Part shown: one piece after another, positions 1 through 6,180 of the stretch
How positions within the stretch are numbered: the first letter of the stretch is position 1
How the letters are laid out: every line of letters begins with the position of its first letter
Made by a program: the position numbers and the translations under genes
Source of the DNA: an uncultured Clostridia bacterium
Lineage (GTDB): Bacteria > Bacillota_A > Clostridia > Peptostreptococcales > Anaerovoracaceae
Direction of reading: 5' to 3'
DNA: 8,333 bases
Assembly: GCA_946645735.1 (NCBI GenBank)
Contig: CAMPCK010000034.1
Coordinates: forward strand, 1 to 8,333
Notes under the pieces: generated by a model
Told to the model about the DNA's origin: nothing
What the model saw: only the letters and a program-made list of their open reading frames with translations
The model's database searches: none

Positions 1-2
1 TA

Positions 3-101
3 ACCGCCTTCTCAACGGCATCTGTTCTTGCATCCATGGTGAATTTCTGTGTAGTCGTAGTGTTTCTTGATACGCTTTCAAGCCTGAAATATATATTCTG
101 A
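3..101 (+). CDS. C-terminal fragment of a probable membrane protein (5' end outside window)
   Basis: An open frame enters from the left edge and stops at TGA 99-101, giving 32 residues with a hydrophobic run (VNFCVVVVFL) and the end SLKYIF. It could be the last membrane helix of a larger protein, for example an integral membrane component of the assembly apparatus suggested by the small genes that follow. The next gene's AGGAGG site begins 3 bases after this stop, which fits one operon. The family cannot be identified from so short a piece. One minus-strand frame is also open here (an ATG near position 39 would read off the left edge), but it has no ribosome site, so the plus-strand reading is preferred only moderately. 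Confidence 0.4.
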   Translation, partial: TAFSTASVLASMVNFCVVVVFLDTLSSLKYIF

Positions 102-116
102 GAGAGGAGGAATCTG

Positions 117-299
117 ATGAAAAATATAATAATCATAATCGGCACTATTATTCTTGGTACCGTCATCGTCAGCCAGTTTATTCTCGGCAGCGACAATTCT
201 CTTCTGTCTGCCGCTGAATCCGTAGTATCAAACGGCACCATGCAGATAGAAGAGACCTTTAAGGGCTCTATCCAGAACAGGCCGGGGAACGGCCAGTAA
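117..299 (+). CDS. 60-residue single-helix membrane or exported peptide
   Basis: A 60-residue protein starts at ATG 117 behind AGGAGG at 105-110 (6-base spacing). Residues 3-24 form a strongly hydrophobic helix (MKNIIIIIGTIILGTVIVSQ) with one N-terminal lysine. The remaining 36 residues are polar and rich in Ser, Asn and Gly. This is the shape of a small pilin-like or membrane-tethered subunit, but no prepilin peptidase motif (Gly followed by Glu at +5) is obvious, so a pilin call would be a guess. It sits 13 bases before the next small gene and is probably co-transcribed with it. I do not recognise the family. The strong ribosome site and tight packing support a real gene. Confidence 0.65.
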   Translation: MKNIIIIIGTIILGTVIVSQFILGSDNSLLSAAESVVSNGTMQIEETFKGSIQNRPGNGQ

Positions 300-312
300 A
301 GGAGGGGATCCC

Positions 313-456
313 ATGAAACAGTTTATAGTCACAGTAGGTCTGGCTCTTCTCGGACTTATGATATTCAGGATGATGATAACCGACAGCCATGGAATGTATA
401 AGGCGGTGTGCGGTGTCATCTCACAGACAAGGGAGTGTTACGAATGCAGGAATTGA
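313..456 (+). CDS. 47-residue small membrane protein
   Basis: ATG 313 follows AAGGAGG at 299-305, which overlaps the previous stop (TAA 297-299), so translation of the two is probably coupled. The 47-residue product begins MKQFIVTVGLALLGLMIFRM, one transmembrane helix. A short tail follows with three cysteines (Val-Cys-Gly, and a Cys-Tyr-Glu-Cys motif five residues before the end). The tail overlaps the next gene by 13 bases in another frame. The paired cysteines in such a small protein are noticeable and could form a disulfide outside the membrane, but nothing shows this directly. Family not recognised; the reading rests on the ribosome site, hydrophobic start and operon spacing. Confidence 0.6.
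   Translation: MKQFIVTVGLALLGLMIFRMMITDSHGMYKAVCGVISQTRECYECRN
429..435 (+). promoter_or_regulatory. Ribosome binding site that sets the start of the 136-residue gene
   Basis: AAGGGAG at 429-435 lies 8 bases before ATG 444. The same frame also has an upstream ATG at 408, with no Shine-Dalgarno sequence in front of it and a polar leader before the hydrophobic helix. ATG 444 puts the helix at the N-terminus, as in the neighbouring genes, and is therefore the preferred start. Confidence 0.6.
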
Positions 457-854
457 TCGCGGCGTCAGCATCATTATTGATCCTGACGCTTTTTATTTCC
501 CAGTTTACGGCCAATACCAGACTCTTTATTGAAGCGGTAAGGTGCGAAAGGACTGTTTCCTCATACTATGAAAGAGAATATGAGGAAGAGGAGGTGCCGG
601 TAAAACTTAAGGAAATGGAGGAAGAACTGTCACGCATACCCGGCGTAAGTGCGGACCTTGGGGAAGGCGGCATCAAGATTGAAATAAGCGGGGCCATCGG
701 ACCCAAAAAGGCCCTGGGTATAAGTGATGACACCATCGTAATAGAGAAGGACCTGAATTTTAGAGTAAAGGAGAAAGAAAATGAAGAACCTGATAATGGC
801 AGCGGGGCTCATGACCCTCATGGCAATGCTCAACAAATTCCAGACGGATATTAA
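444..854 (+). CDS. 136-residue membrane-anchored protein, pseudopilin- or TadE-like in shape
   Basis: From ATG 444 the product has one transmembrane helix (residues 5-22, LIAASASLLILTLFISQF). A charged, probably helical segment follows (36-65, with YEREYEEEEVPVKLKEMEEE), then a predicted beta-rich part (67-108, with GGIKIEISG and TIVIEKDLNFRV). An N-terminal helix followed by a coil and small beta domain is how minor pseudopilins and TadE-like proteins of Tad/Flp systems are built, but I see no diagnostic motif and treat this as analogy. It overlaps the preceding gene by 13 bases. The last 25 residues (EEPDNGSGAHDPHGNAQQIP and a few more) look like out-of-frame translation, since the same DNA carries a well-placed small gene. 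The natural end was probably near base 782, so a small frameshift or sequence error is possible. Confidence 0.6.
   Translation: MQELIAASASLLILTLFISQFTANTRLFIEAVRCERTVSSYYEREYEEEEVPVKLKEMEEELSRIPGVSADLGEGGIKIEISGAIGPKKALGISDDTIVIEKDLNFRVKEKENEEPDNGSGAHDPHGNAQQIPDGY
768..773 (+). promoter_or_regulatory. Ribosome binding site of the 32-residue gene
   Basis: AAGGAG at 768-773 lies 7 bases before ATG 781. It sits inside the longer overlapping frame and is the main evidence that the 32-codon gene at 781 is translated. Confidence 0.55.
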
Positions 855-879
855 CGCCATAATACTGGCATCCATCTGA
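781..879 (+). CDS. 32-residue hydrophobic small protein
   Basis: ATG 781 to TGA 877-879 gives MKNLIMAAGLMTLMAMLNKF followed by QTDINAIILASI. This is two short hydrophobic stretches around a small polar centre, or one membrane helix with an amphipathic tail. AAGGAG at 768-773 is ideally spaced. It overlaps the 3' end of the preceding frame by 74 bases, which is unusually long for neighbouring bacterial genes, and one of the two ends is probably wrong. The other small genes of the cluster share the same design (Met-Lys start, immediate helix), which supports this one. No family is recognised. It could be a tiny subunit or leader peptide of the surface-assembly locus. Confidence 0.5.
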   Translation: MKNLIMAAGLMTLMAMLNKFQTDINAIILASI

Positions 880-928
880 GGGATATTATTAAAAGATATT
901 TGGCATAGAATGACGAAAGGAAAAAAAT

Positions 929-3900
929 ATGGATTTGAAAAGAATTAACAGAAGACTTCCGGCCTTTGTAATGGCAGTTCTGATCACAGTCTGGGCTCTG
1001 ATGCCATATGGCGCTGAAGAAGCCTATGCCTTCAGCGGAAAAGTCGGAAGCAAATACAATGTAACTGACGGAGGCAGGATAACTTATGGATCAGGGGACG
1101 GCGGTTATTCAAATTCAAAAAAGACGGATCTGGATGACAGTCTCGGAAACAGATACTCATACTGCGTGCAGCCGGACAAGCCGACACCTACGGCAACCAG
1201 GGTCACAGTTGACAAGGTGGTTACTGATGAAGACGACAGAGGAAAATGGAACGCTCTGAGAAATATAATATATTATTCTCCCTCATACCCGGGATATGAT
1301 GACAATGTCAAGGGAATCAGGGAAAGCTACTATACGGGTAATTTTTCAAAGGACTGGGGAATAGCCCATCTTGCTCTGTCCTATGCATATGCGGGGAGAC
1401 CATCGGACCTTGCAACCTATGGAGGAACCAAGGCTTCGGATCTTGGAGAAATATGGACAAAAGCTAAGAAGCTCGGAGATGCTCTCTGGGCAGACGGCTC
1501 TGAAAGGGATGATGCCGTGCCAGAAAGTTTCAAAGTCTTTATCTCATATATGGAAGGCGTGCAGAACATGATTGTGGGATATATGGAAGCTCCGGGGCGC
1601 CTCAGCATTAAAAAGCTGAGCGGAATCCCTGATATCACAGGAAACAATTCCCAGTATTCTCTTTCTGATGCAGTATACACGGTTTACGGGTCTGACGGTA
1701 AGGAAGCAGGTACCCTTACTACAAAAAGCGACGGTTCAGGCGGACCCCTGGAACTTCCTGAAGGGAGTTACAAGGTAAAGGAGACCAAAGTTCCGAAGGG
1801 TTATGCAAAGGATGATAAGGAATATACCGTAAAGATACAGAGTGAAGAGGATACTTTGCTTGAAGTAAGCGACATTCCTGTTACAGCAAGACCGGAAACC
1901 ATCCTCAAAAAGAGAACCGAAGGATTTGACAGAGAGGGGCCTGAAGGAGATGCTTCATATAAGGGTGCTGTATTCAGCTTCAGTTATTACCCTGACGGAA
2001 ACTTTTCGGGAACTGCCCTCAAGACCTGGTATTTCGTAACAGATGAAAGGGGCAATATTTCAGGAACATCGCCGGTGCAGGATCCGGGTTCAGCAGGCAG
2101 TTCTCTTTATTTAAACAAGTCCGGGGAAATAGTATTTCCTTTGGGTTCATATCTCATCAGAGAGATCACGCCGCCTGAAGGTTATCTTAAAGGGGAAAAG
2201 GACGCTGTCCTTAAGATTACGGATGACCTGAGCGGGAATCAATTCACCAAGGCTGTTACGGAAACAGTCTACAGGGAAGAAATCATCAAAGGGGGAGTTA
2301 AGATACAGAAGACGGACCTGGAACTGGACGAGGACGTGCCTCAGGGTGACGGTTCCCTTAAGGGAGCTGAATTCACCATCATAAACAGATCCAAAAACCC
2401 GGTGGTTTACGGCGGACGTATGTCTGAGCCGGGTGAAGAGGTCATGGTAATAAAAACGGACGAAAAAGGAAGAGCAGAGACTCCGGAGGATGCGCTTCCC
2501 TACGGAACCTATGCCATTAAAGAAACCGGGGCTCCGGAAGGATACTATATCAATGAAAGCTGGGAGAGAGTGTTTGAGATACGCGAAAACCGCACAGTGG
2601 TGGACCTTACGGAGTACCGCGCAGCTGAAAAGATCTGGAGAGGAGGGCTTATGCTTCAGAAGCGGGATATGGAACTGGGCTCCTCAGAGAGTCAGGGAGG
2701 AGCAAGCCTTGAAGGAATATCATTTACAATAAAAAACGTTTCGGATCACGATGTTCTCGTAAGAAATTTTGAAAAGGATATTTTGCCGGAATGGGACAGC
2801 AGAGAAGATCTGGTGAGGCTCATTGAAAAGGGGGACGTGAAGCGCATAAGTCCCGGTGAAGACGTAGGCACCATCACCACCTACTGGAATGAGGATAAAA
2901 AGGCCTATACTGCAGAGACTTTATCAGACGATCTTCCCTATGGAACATACACCATCAGGGAGAGCGCAACAAATGACTCCTATCAGAGGACTGACAAATC
3001 AGAGCACAGGTTTGAGATAAGGGATGACGGAAAGCTCTATGCCTTTGATGAAGGCCATGAAGAGATCCTTTCCTTTGATGATCTGGTTTACCGCTCGGAT
3101 TTCTACGGGATCAAGATCCAGGATTCATCTTCAAAGCGCATGTCATATATTCCCTTTAAAGTGACTTCACTTACTACGGGGGAATGTCATGTGGCGGTTT
3201 GCGACAGAAACGGAGTCATCTCCTCCCGTGACAGAAGGACCGAGGATGAGATATATGAGAATGAGAAGGGGGAGAACGGCAGGAAGGCCAATCCCTTTGA
3301 TGATCTCCTTGAGAATAAGAATATAACGGAAAAGACGATTCTCGAAAGAGCCGGGGATATCAGAATGGGAGTCTGGTTCGGAAAGGGTGAATTCGGAAGT
3401 GAAGCTTCTGTAAAGAGTGACTGCGGCTCCCTTCCTTATGACACATACATAATCGAGGAAATGCCCTGCGAAGGAAACAGGGGGCACGTCTTACAGAAGT
3501 TCATGTTTACGGTGGATGACAAGTCTCTTACGGGCCTTGTGGATCTCGGAACCGTAACGGATGACATGCCTGAAATCAGGACCAGCGCAGCTGTGGGAGG
3601 AAGGAAGACTGAAGTCCCTGTAAGTGCTGATACGGTTCTCACGGATACCATAAAATACAGCGGTCTTATCAGGGGAGAAACCTACAGGATAAGAGGCATT
3701 CTTATGGACAAGGAAACAGCCATGCCTCTTAAGGGTAAGGATGGAAAAGATATCTCGGCGGACCTGGTATTCACGGCCAAAAAATCCTCCGGAAAGGTCA
3801 GGGCAGAGTTCAGATTTGATTCTCTTGAGATGAAGGGTAAGACTACAGTTGTCTTTGAAAGGCTGTATGATTCCAAAGGACATCTTCTGGCTATCCACGA

Positions 3901-4150
3901 GGATATAAATGACACTGACCAGACCATCATCTGGGAAAAAGAGGAGCCTGTACCTGAAGAACCTGTCACTAGAACTCAGGAGAAAAAGGGGAATGATCCC
4001 AAAAAACCTGCAGTAAAGACTAAGGTTCCCAAGACCTCTGACACCACGGAGATGATGACCTGGATACTTACCTTGATTACAGCGGCTGCAGGGACGGGAC
4101 TTTCTGCAGTACATTACAGAAGAAATAAAAAAAGGATGCCCGGCTGCTGA
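929..4150 (+). CDS. Sortase-anchored surface protein with thioester-like head, SpaA/Cna-B domains and VaFE domain
   Basis: A 1073-residue wall-anchored adhesin or pilin-like protein; ATG 929 follows AAAGG at 916-920. Signal peptide 1-34, probable cleavage after AYA. Residues 37-220 resemble a thioester domain: Cys79 in YCVQP, but His147 in AHLALSYAYAG where TED proteins have Gln. Four SpaA/Cna-B-type domains follow (about 224-318, 321-448, 456-565, 573-718), each ending near a Glu that could catalyse an isopeptide bond (E285 in VKETKVPKGY, E412 in REITPPEGY, E532 in KETGAPEGY, E678). A longer fifth domain (726-880) has GVWFG and SLPYDTYIIEE, four cysteines and no lysine in the usual place. 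Residues 882-1001 are a VaFE-type domain with VFERLY, AIHEDINDTDQT and likely Thr885-Gln998 ester partners. A Pro/Lys/Glu linker leads to VPKTSD (1033-1038), helix 1042-1061 and tail RRNKKR. Surface location is secure; the ligand is unknown. No sortase is in the window. Confidence 0.9.
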   Translation: MDLKRINRRLPAFVMAVLITVWALMPYGAEEAYAFSGKVGSKYNVTDGGRITYGSGDGGYSNSKKTDLDDSLGNRYSYCVQPDKPTPTATRVTVDKVVTDEDDRGKWNALRNIIYYSPSYPGYDDNVKGIRESYYTGNFSKDWGIAHLALSYAYAGRPSDLATYGGTKASDLGEIWTKAKKLGDALWADGSERDDAVPESFKVFISYMEGVQNMIVGYMEAPGRLSIKKLSGIPDITGNNSQYSLSDAVYTVYGSDGKEAGTLTTKSDGSGGPLELPEGSYKVKETKVPKGYAKDDKEYTVKIQSEEDTLLEVSDIPVTARPETILKKRTEGFDREGPEGDASYKGAVFSFSYYPDGNFSGTALKTWYFVTDERGNISGTSPVQDPGSAGSSLYLNKSGEIVFPLGSYLIREITPPEGYLKGEKDAVLKITDDLSGNQFTKAVTETVYREEIIKGGVKIQKTDLELDEDVPQGDGSLKGAEFTIINRSKNPVVYGGRMSEPGEEVMVIKTDEKGRAETPEDALPYGTYAIKETGAPEGYYINESWERVFEIRENRTVVDLTEYRAAEKIWRGGLMLQKRDMELGSSESQGGASLEGISFTIKNVSDHDVLVRNFEKDILPEWDSREDLVRLIEKGDVKRISPGEDVGTITTYWNEDKKAYTAETLSDDLPYGTYTIRESATNDSYQRTDKSEHRFEIRDDGKLYAFDEGHEEILSFDDLVYRSDFYGIKIQDSSSKRMSYIPFKVTSLTTGECHVAVCDRNGVISSRDRRTEDEIYENEKGENGRKANPFDDLLENKNITEKTILERAGDIRMGVWFGKGEFGSEASVKSDCGSLPYDTYIIEEMPCEGNRGHVLQKFMFTVDDKSLTGLVDLGTVTDDMPEIRTSAAVGGRKTEVPVSADTVLTDTIKYSGLIRGETYRIRGILMDKETAMPLKGKDGKDISADLVFTAKKSSGKVRAEFRFDSLEMKGKTTVVFERLYDSKGHLLAIHEDINDTDQTIIWEKEEPVPEEPVTRTQEKKGNDPKKPAVKTKVPKTSDTTEMMTWILTLITAAAGTGLSAVHYRRNKKRMPGC

Positions 4151-4163
4151 TGCCGGACATCCT
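4127..4163 (-). terminator. Intrinsic terminator of the lgt-ychF transcription unit, inside the surface-protein 3' end
   Basis: An inverted repeat pairs 4133-4138 (AGGATG) with 4158-4163 and 4140-4144 (CCGGC) with 4152-4156, with one C/A mismatch and a 7-base loop. On the minus strand the stem is followed at once by seven T (plus-strand A 4127-4133, the last shared with the stem), a standard Rho-independent signal 14 bases past the ychF stop. On the plus strand only TTAA follows, so it would terminate weakly there. The stem also encodes the last residues (R-M-P-G-C-stop) of the convergent surface protein. Confidence 0.8.
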
Positions 4164-4176
4164 TAATGGATGTGAA

Positions 4177-5271
4177 TTATACGTTAAAGAGGAAGTTTAC
4201 GATGTCTCCGTCTTTCATGACATATTCTTTTCCTTCAGAACGGAGATATCCTTTCTCTTTGGCCTGGGCCATGGAGAAGCCTGCTTCCTTGAATTTGTCG
4301 TAGGCGATGGTTTCTGCTCTTATGAAGCCTCTTTCAAAGTCTGTATGGATCTTTCCTGCTGCCTGAGGAGCCTTGGTTCCGCGTTTGATGGTCCAGGCTC
4401 TGCATTCATCTTCTCCGGCTGTAAGGAATGAGATGAGATCAAGCAGGGCATAAGATGCTTTTACAAGCTTGTCGAGACCGGATTCTTCGATTCCCAGGTC
4501 TTCCAGGAACATGGCTTTCTCTTCATCATCGAGATCTGCCATTTCAGCTTCTATCTCGCAGCAGATAACTACGCACTGAGCGCCTTCAGCTTCGGCAAAG
4601 CTGCGGACGGCCTGAACATATTCATTGCTGTCAGGATCTGCCACGCCGTCTTCGTCGACGTTGGCGACGTAGATAATGGGCTTGTTGGAGAGGAGGCCGA
4701 TGGTCTTTACGAAATCTGCCTCTTCTTCCTCGAGATCCATGGCTCTTGCATTGTTTCCCTCTGCGAGCCAGTTGTATACTCTCTTAAGGATATCAAGTTC
4801 GCCGCGGGCTTCCTTGTCGAACTTTGCCTGCTTTTCGGTCTTGGCGATTCTTCTTTCAAGTATTTCAAGGTCGCTTAAGAGAAGCTCGGTGTTAATGGTT
4901 TCTATATCGGAAAGGGGATCGATCCTGCCGTCAACGTGAACGATATTGTCGTTGTTGAAGCAGCGCACCACGTGAACTATGGCTTCGACTTCCCTGATAT
5001 GGCCGAGGAATTTGTTTCCAAGACCTTCGCCCTTGGAAGCGCCCTTGACGAGGCCTGCTATATCACAGAACTCGATGGTGGCATAAACGGTCTTTTTGGA
5101 ATTATATACTTCGTGAAGCTTTGTGATCCTTTCATCGGGAACTGTAACGATACCGATGTTGGGCTCTATGGTACAGAAGGGATAGTTGGCAGCTTCTGCA
5201 CCTGCCTTTGTTATTGCATTGAAAAGTGTACTTTTTCCGACATTCGGAAGACCTACGATTCCTAATTTCAT
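4177..5271 (-). CDS. ychF: Redox-regulated ATPase/GTPase YchF (Obg/OLA1 family)
   Basis: A 364-residue cytosolic P-loop NTPase at the usual family length. Walker A (G1) is GLPNVGKST at residues 7-15. G3 is DIAGLVKGA (70-78), followed by GEGLGNKFL, a YchF/OLA1 hallmark. The G4 position reads NVDE (204-207) rather than NKxD, the substitution that gives this family its ATP preference. A coiled-coil helical insert (about 130-190) and a C-terminal TGS domain (about 281-364, ending [10 protein letters not shown]) complete the architecture. Family members bind ribosomes and have been linked to oxidative-stress responses. It starts 6 bases after the lgt stop, with AAGGAG at 5284-5289 inside the end of lgt, so the two are co-transcribed. 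Its transcript ends at the hairpin 4133-4163. Nothing key is missing. Confidence 0.97.
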   Translation of the reverse strand: MKLGIVGLPNVGKSTLFNAITKAGAEAANYPFCTIEPNIGIVTVPDERITKLHEVYNSKKTVYATIEFCDIAGLVKGASKGEGLGNKFLGHIREVEAIVHVVRCFNNDNIVHVDGRIDPLSDIETINTELLLSDLEILERRIAKTEKQAKFDKEARGELDILKRVYNWLAEGNNARAMDLEEEEADFVKTIGLLSNKPIIYVANVDEDGVADPDSNEYVQAVRSFAEAEGAQCVVICCEIEAEMADLDDEEKAMFLEDLGIEESGLDKLVKASYALLDLISFLTAGEDECRAWTIKRGTKAPQAAGKIHTDFERGFIRAETIAYDKFKEAGFSMAQAKEKGYLRSEGKEYVMKDGDIVNFLFNV

Positions 5272-5277
5272 GTCTGA

Positions 5278-6033
5278 TCAATTCTCCTTTTTGATTTGTG
5301 TTGTTTTGCGTAATATCAGGTAAAGGACAAGCCCGACCGTAAACAGAACTATGCTGATGACCTGAGCCTGTCTCAGACTTCCTATCATGAGGCTGTCAGT
5401 TCTGAGGGATTCCACAAAGAATCTCTCGAAGGAATAAAGCATGAAGTACAGACAGAGCAGCTGACCTCTGAAAGTGCGTTTATGATTTGAGAACCATATG
5501 AGGAAGAGGAACAGCAGGAAGCACCAGATGGATTCATAGAGGAAGGTGGGATGATATCCCGTGCCGTCTATTATCTGTGCCCAGGGAAGATCTGTCTCTG
5601 TGCCGTGGGCCTCCTCATTGAAGAAGTTGCCCCAGCGTCCTATGGCCTGCCCGAGAGCGAGCACCGGAACACAGAGATCCAGCATGCTCAGGAAATCTTC
5701 CTTATCGACTCTTGTGACGATGTAGACGGTGATGATGCCCAGAAGGATGCCTCCGTGAATGGCGAGGCCGCCGTTTCTTGTGTTCAGTATGGAAGCGATA
5801 TCCCCGGCATACATGGACCAGTTGAAGATGACGTAGTATGCACGCGCTCCGACAATGGAGGAGGGAATGAGCCATATGATCACGTCGATGAAATGATCCG
5901 GTTTGATGCCCAGCCTTGGAGCTCTCTTATATGAAATTATGGTGGCTAATATGAAGCCTATTCCGATCAGGACTCCATACCACATGATGTCTATCCCGAA
6001 GATGGTGAAGCAGACTCTGCCCGGTGAAACCAT
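5278..6033 (-). CDS. lgt: Prolipoprotein diacylglyceryl transferase
   Basis: A 251-residue integral membrane enzyme that moves diacylglycerol from phosphatidylglycerol to the lipobox cysteine of prolipoproteins, the first step of lipoprotein maturation on the outer face of the membrane. Family motifs are intact: RNGGLAIHGG (86-95, with the conserved His93), the signature GRWGNFFNEEAHG (132-144), HPTFLYES (161-168) and ERFFVESLRTDSL (203-215). Several transmembrane helices are evident (about 18-36, 50-70, 90-108, 118-133, 167-182, 190-207, 222-241). Start ATG 6031-6033 has an upstream AAAGGAA. It is the first gene of a two-gene unit with ychF and diverges from a predicted lipoprotein gene, a possible substrate. 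Length and motifs are normal for the family. Confidence 0.97.
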   Translation of the reverse strand: MVSPGRVCFTIFGIDIMWYGVLIGIGFILATIISYKRAPRLGIKPDHFIDVIIWLIPSSIVGARAYYVIFNWSMYAGDIASILNTRNGGLAIHGGILLGIITVYIVTRVDKEDFLSMLDLCVPVLALGQAIGRWGNFFNEEAHGTETDLPWAQIIDGTGYHPTFLYESIWCFLLFLFLIWFSNHKRTFRGQLLCLYFMLYSFERFFVESLRTDSLMIGSLRQAQVISIVLFTVGLVLYLILRKTTQIKKEN

Positions 6034-6067
6034 AAACTCTGATTCCTTTCTTATATATAACTAAATT

Positions 6068-6096
6068 ATATTAACATTTTTATTATTATTTGTCTA
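6068..6096 (-). promoter_or_regulatory. Candidate promoter for lgt-ychF
   Basis: Read on the minus strand, TAGACA (6096-6091) and TAATAT (6073-6068) are 17 bases apart. An alternative -10, TATAAT at 6070-6065, matches consensus exactly but leaves a 20-base spacer. The surrounding 60 bases are very A/T-rich. The lgt start is about 35 bases downstream. The exact -10 is uncertain. Confidence 0.45.
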
Positions 6097-6115
6097 CTTT
6101 TTTGGATTTACCGTC

Positions 6116-6144
6116 TTTATTTTGTGTTTTATATTTGATATAAT
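6116..6144 (+). promoter_or_regulatory. Extended -10 promoter for the DUF4358-DHHW lipoprotein gene
   Basis: TATAAT at 6139-6144 is preceded by TG at 6136-6137, an extended -10 (TGATATAAT). The base 17 positions upstream begins TTTATT (6116-6121), a poor -35, as extended -10 promoters tolerate. The ribosome site GAGGGGG at 6166-6172 and ATG 6181 follow. The region 6034-6180 is the shared divergent promoter region; I see no operator or riboswitch in it. Confidence 0.6.
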
Positions 6145-6180
6145 AACATAACAGAACAAAATATAGAGGGGGATTTAGGA

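Noticed and set aside
1..116. A minus-strand gene start near position 39
   Set aside because: The frame is open to the left edge but no Shine-Dalgarno sequence precedes the ATG, and all neighbouring genes with support run on the plus strand; it cannot be settled from this window.
408..443. Upstream ATG 408 as start of the 136-residue gene
   Set aside because: It has no ribosome site, adds a polar leader before the membrane helix and overlaps the previous gene further; ATG 444 has AAGGGAG at the right distance.
3491..4114. A 207-codon open frame on the minus strand inside the surface-protein gene
   Set aside because: It lies wholly opposite a gene with clear domains and a sorting signal, has low-quality composition rich in Ser, Arg and Cys, and matches no recognisable family.
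4150..4431. A plus-strand frame opposite the end of ychF
   Set aside because: It overlaps the highly conserved TGS domain of ychF on the other strand and has no ribosome site or family resemblance.
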